Shown here in pieces: positions 61,335 to 64,000 of a stretch of DNA of 64,000 nucleotides. Each line of letters starts with the position of its first letter. Positions within the stretch are counted from its first letter, which is position 1. Below the pieces are notes generated by a model that searched no databases, was not told the DNA's origin, and worked only from the letters and a program-made list of their open reading frames with translations. The position numbers and the translations under genes are program-made. The stretch comes from Tenacibaculum jejuense (GTDB lineage: Bacteria > Bacteroidota > Bacteroidia > Flavobacteriales > Flavobacteriaceae): contig NZ_LT899436.1 in assembly GCF_900198195.1 (NCBI RefSeq), positions 744,001 through 808,000 of the forward strand, in the 5' to 3' direction.

Positions 61335-63779
61335 ATGAAAAAATTATTACTTTTATTCGTTTTTATCTCTCAAGTTACATTAGCTCAGAACTATAAATAT
61401 TTAGGATCTTATTCTTCGAATGGAACACCACATTATCTTGAAAATCCAGGAGATGAAGTTTCAACAGAAACCATGGAAATGATCAGTAATGCATTACCTG
61501 AATCTTATCCTGTACCAGAATATAATCCGCAATATATAACAGCTGGTTATGATACAAATGTAGAACTAATTCAAGCTGCTGAAGTATTTGTAACATTTGT
61601 TGCAGAAGGTGCTGGGTATAGAAATGTCTTAGGTTTTTACACTTATGATTTAGATAATCCGCCTACTTCAGCTCCGTCAGAAGAAGATATCACAATTATA
61701 TTTCCAAATGCATCTGCTTTAGGTAGTGGTGGAGGATTGGAAGTTGGTGATAAAGTTAATATAGGTAGTTTTCCAGCTAATACAGGTATAGGTTGGGTTT
61801 TACTTGCAAACGCATGGAGTTCTTCACAACAAAGAGTGGGGTATGGTCACTGGGCAGTTTTTTCAGATCCACAATTTAATCCTGAAGCAGATGAAGAGTT
61901 AAGACATCATAATGTATTGCTATCTGATTCTGAAAATGAAAGAATAATTCTAGGTTTTGAAGATATTAGAAGAGATTATGGAAGTTGTGATAATGATTTT
62001 AATGATGCAATATTTTACATAACAGCAACGCCTTTTGAAGCTATGCGTATTAATAATGTAGCAGATGTTAATTCTGCAAACAATGTTACATCGTCTTATG
62101 ATGGAGGATTAGAGAGTAATGGTAAGTTGGCACAACTAATAGCAAAAAGAAACTTAAAAAGAAGTAAAAGCAAAACCTACAGGAATTTAAAAGAATTCCA
62201 GCCTAGATTTCAGAAAGAATTATTGATGAGCAGAGGAGGTACAAGTATAATTAACTATTTACCTTCAACGGGAATGTATGGTGTAGAAACGGCTTCTGTT
62301 TCTAGTCCAGATGATTTGATAGGAATTACGAATGCAAAAGAAGTTTTTGCTGCTGATTATTACGACGGGAATAATAGAGTGTCAGCTATTTTAGCAACAA
62401 AGACAGAAGGAACTGTTTATGATCATTCAAAAGCTATTTGTGATCGTTTAAATAGTTCATCAGTAGAAGATGTAAGAACTGTGATATCTAGAGGTCACAA
62501 AATGGTGAGTTCAAAAATAAAAAGAGCAAACGGACTTATAGAGTATACAGTTGGCTTTTCAATTAAGGTAGGCAGTGTAGAAAATGAATTACATAGCTAC
62601 TGGAATATAGAGCAATATCCGTTAGGAGATTATTATAACTTTCAAGTATGGGGAAGTACTTATGCCCAAGTTTTTTCAAATGTGAATTATATTTTAGATA
62701 CTTTTTCTAGAGAGAAAAGCTTAATAAGTAATAGAGATAATACTATTCTTCCTTCAGTATTTGTTAGCTCAGGGAAATATGCGAACGGAAAACTATTCTT
62801 AAACATTATCAATAAGGAAGGTGTTAATGAAGTTGTTTTTAATGGAAACATACAAAGTACAGAAATTGCTTCAGTAGCAAATTATTCTGAAATGTTAAGT
62901 TTATCTGGTGAAAGGAAAGAATCTTTAGAGATTGAAACTGGTGTTTTATTTGATATAGGTTTTTCTTTAAAGGCACCAAATTCTAGTGCGATTGACGGAT
63001 TGTATTTAGCTGATGGACCTTGGGGGTTAGATTATCTTGATGAATACGCAACTGTTACTAATTTTGATGTTCAAAATGAAGATGTTTACGATGAAGAAGG
63101 AACGTATGAAATCAATAGAAATATTATTGTTCAAGGTGAAGTAAAAGGGAATATTAATGTATTTAGACATGTGTTACCTGGTGATCAAACATTAAAAGTA
63201 GATTCTTATAACTATATATCTTTTGAAATGAAGACAACGAATACAATAGAAGTTGTATTAATGACTGAAGATTTAAGTGATTGGAACAATAGATTGAGGT
63301 ATGTGATACCAGCAGACTCAAATCAAGAAATATATAACGTCCCGTTTTCAGATTTTAAAGATGCCGAAGGAAATAGTAGAGAGATTGAAGATGTAAAAAC
63401 AATTGTTTTTTCAATTATGGGAGATTATCAAAATACAGTATCATACGATGTGAGTATCAAAAATCTAGCTTTTAAAGAAAATGCTTTAACGTTATCAATT
63501 AATGATTTTGACACTACAATGAATAACTCAAAATTGATTAATTATCCGAATCCCTTTAAAACAATGACAACTATAAGGTTGCCAAAACAGGCTAATGAAG
63601 TAAGTTTAAAAGTTTTTGATTTATTAGGAAGAGAAGTTTACTATAAAAAAATAGAAACAAAAGGGATAGAAAAGAGAGAGGTTGCTTGTAGTCCTAATTT
63701 AACAACAAAAGGAGTGTATAAGTATATTGTAGTAGATGATTATGGTTATAAGTATAAAGGAACTTTTATTTCAGAATAG
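61335..63779 (+). CDS. Type IX secretion cargo with DUF4114 domain
   Basis: 814 residues. Signal peptide MKKLLLLFVFISQVTLAQ. A DUF4114-type beta domain follows (about 120-235), ending ERIILGFEDIRRDYGSCDNDFNDAIFYITATP, with the Asp-rich Ca-binding-like end. The middle (about 290-560) has SRGGTSIINYLPSTGMYGVETASV and a long beta-rich region I do not recognise, then a jelly-roll-like part (about 570-715) with VVLMTEDLSDWNNRLRYVIPA. The end (about 735-814) is a type A C-terminal sorting domain: LINYPNPFKTMTTIRLPKQANEVSLKVFDLLGREVYYKKI and a final KGTFISE. It is exported and probably surface-attached or secreted by T9SS. Confidence 0.88.
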   Translation: MKKLLLLFVFISQVTLAQNYKYLGSYSSNGTPHYLENPGDEVSTETMEMISNALPESYPVPEYNPQYITAGYDTNVELIQAAEVFVTFVAEGAGYRNVLGFYTYDLDNPPTSAPSEEDITIIFPNASALGSGGGLEVGDKVNIGSFPANTGIGWVLLANAWSSSQQRVGYGHWAVFSDPQFNPEADEELRHHNVLLSDSENERIILGFEDIRRDYGSCDNDFNDAIFYITATPFEAMRINNVADVNSANNVTSSYDGGLESNGKLAQLIAKRNLKRSKSKTYRNLKEFQPRFQKELLMSRGGTSIINYLPSTGMYGVETASVSSPDDLIGITNAKEVFAADYYDGNNRVSAILATKTEGTVYDHSKAICDRLNSSSVEDVRTVISRGHKMVSSKIKRANGLIEYTVGFSIKVGSVENELHSYWNIEQYPLGDYYNFQVWGSTYAQVFSNVNYILDTFSREKSLISNRDNTILPSVFVSSGKYANGKLFLNIINKEGVNEVVFNGNIQSTEIASVANYSEMLSLSGERKESLEIETGVLFDIGFSLKAPNSSAIDGLYLADGPWGLDYLDEYATVTNFDVQNEDVYDEEGTYEINRNIIVQGEVKGNINVFRHVLPGDQTLKVDSYNYISFEMKTTNTIEVVLMTEDLSDWNNRLRYVIPADSNQEIYNVPFSDFKDAEGNSREIEDVKTIVFSIMGDYQNTVSYDVSIKNLAFKENALTLSINDFDTTMNNSKLINYPNPFKTMTTIRLPKQANEVSLKVFDLLGREVYYKKIETKGIEKREVACSPNLTTKGVYKYIVVDDYGYKYKGTFISE

Positions 63780-63807
63780 TTAAAGTGTAAAATTTTCAAA
63801 AAAAATG

Positions 63808-63840
63808 AAGTTTGTGTTTTTTTATACAAACTTTGTTTTT
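63808..63840 (+). terminator. Terminator of the type IX cargo gene
   Basis: Stem AAGTTTGT (63808-63815) / ACAAACTT (63826-63833) then TTTTT. It overlaps the upstream region of the second tRNA promoter. Confidence 0.65.
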
Positions 63841-63847
63841 ATATTTG
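63840..63847 (+). promoter_or_regulatory. Bacteroidetes -7 element TATATTTG for the second tRNA-Gln
   Basis: Exact TAnnTTTG match 12 bases before the tRNA. The -33 is less clear than for copy 1 (TTTG at 63811, 25 bases upstream). Confidence 0.6.
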
Positions 63848-63859
63848 CACCCACAAAAT

Positions 63860-63930
63860 TGGCCTATGGTGTAATGGTAACACACCGGTTTTTGGTACCG
63901 ATATTCAAGGTTCGAGTCCTTGTAGGCCAA
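63860..63930 (+). tRNA. tRNA-Gln (anticodon TTG), copy 2
   Basis: Same 71 bases as copy 1, including TGGCCTA/TAGGCCA acceptor ends, anticodon loop TTTTGGT and T arm GGTTCGAGTCC. No encoded CCA. The flanks differ from copy 1. Confidence 0.96.
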
Positions 63931-63931
63931 C

Positions 63932-63966
63932 AAAATCCTTCAAATTATATTTGAAGGATTTTTTAT
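63932..63966 (+). terminator. Terminator of tRNA-Gln copy 2
   Basis: 14-bp stem AAAATCCTTCAAAT (63932-63945) / ATTTGAAGGATTTT (63949-63962) with a TAT loop and a T-run directly after the tRNA. Confidence 0.87.
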
Positions 63967-64000
63967 TTGAATAAAACTTAAAGAAAAAGTACAATAATTA

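Overview
The window is AT-rich chromosomal DNA from a member of the Bacteroidota, almost certainly a marine Flavobacteriaceae. The genus cannot be fixed from the sequence; something near Tenacibaculum would fit. Evidence includes type IX secretion genes (a PorP/SprF protein and a cargo protein with a C-terminal sorting domain), a TonB receptor with a carboxypeptidase-like N-terminal domain, a fused CcoNO oxidase subunit, DUF6089, DUF6734 and DUF2723 proteins, and promoters of the Bacteroidetes type (TAnnTTTG). It is mostly ordinary chromosome with several accessory islands.

Layout. 1-1026: the end of a membrane protein and an RpfF-like crotonase, a candidate synthase for a fatty-acid (DSF-type) signal. 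1027-7337: a siderophore uptake locus with a PchR-like AraC regulator, a TonB receptor, two small membrane proteins (DUF3325/DUF3649-like) and a PepSY membrane reductase. 7541-9708: two exported proteins of unknown role. 10173-25020: a microaerobic respiration region with a PAS histidine kinase, a fused receiver/cNMP-binding/HTH regulator, a lipoprotein, ccoI, hemN, ccoS, ccoNO, ccoQ, ccoP, ccoG, ccoH, a UreH-like membrane protein, a universal stress protein and a CBS protein. Five TGAT-N4-ATCA sites and one TGAC-N4-GTCA site lie in front of these units and suggest one FNR/CRP-type regulon, probably controlled by the fused regulator.

25246-35731: core envelope and cofactor genes (porP/sprF, murI, two ompH/skp genes, bamA, uppS, a DUF6089 gene, nadK, a CBS gene, pdxJ, an alpha/beta hydrolase). 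35793-38831: small accessory genes, terC and a divergent phage-type regulator pair with repeated operator-like sequence. 38961-45812: trigger factor, a CPBP protease, a LytTR regulator, a helicase, a candidate 33-residue peptide transcription unit and a uracil-DNA glycosylase. 45780-47406: a probable ribosomally made peptide locus, with a Cys-rich GG-leader precursor and a DUF6734 enzyme. 47831-52105: a KAP NTPase and polA. 52442-54045: a metallophosphoesterase and a Cys-less thioredoxin-fold protein. 54102-57581: lodB/lodA-like genes for a tryptophylquinone amino-acid oxidase and its FAD partner. 57748-63930: a DUF2723 glycosyltransferase and a type IX cargo gene lying between two identical tRNA-Gln genes.

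The items best worth a second look are the DSF-synthase homologue beside siderophore uptake, the common operator in the oxidase region, a pseudoknot-forming intergenic element at 17311-17456, the isolated 33-residue ORF, the GG-leader peptide with its attenuator, and the lodAB-like pair. All family assignments are from reading the proteins; no database search was possible.
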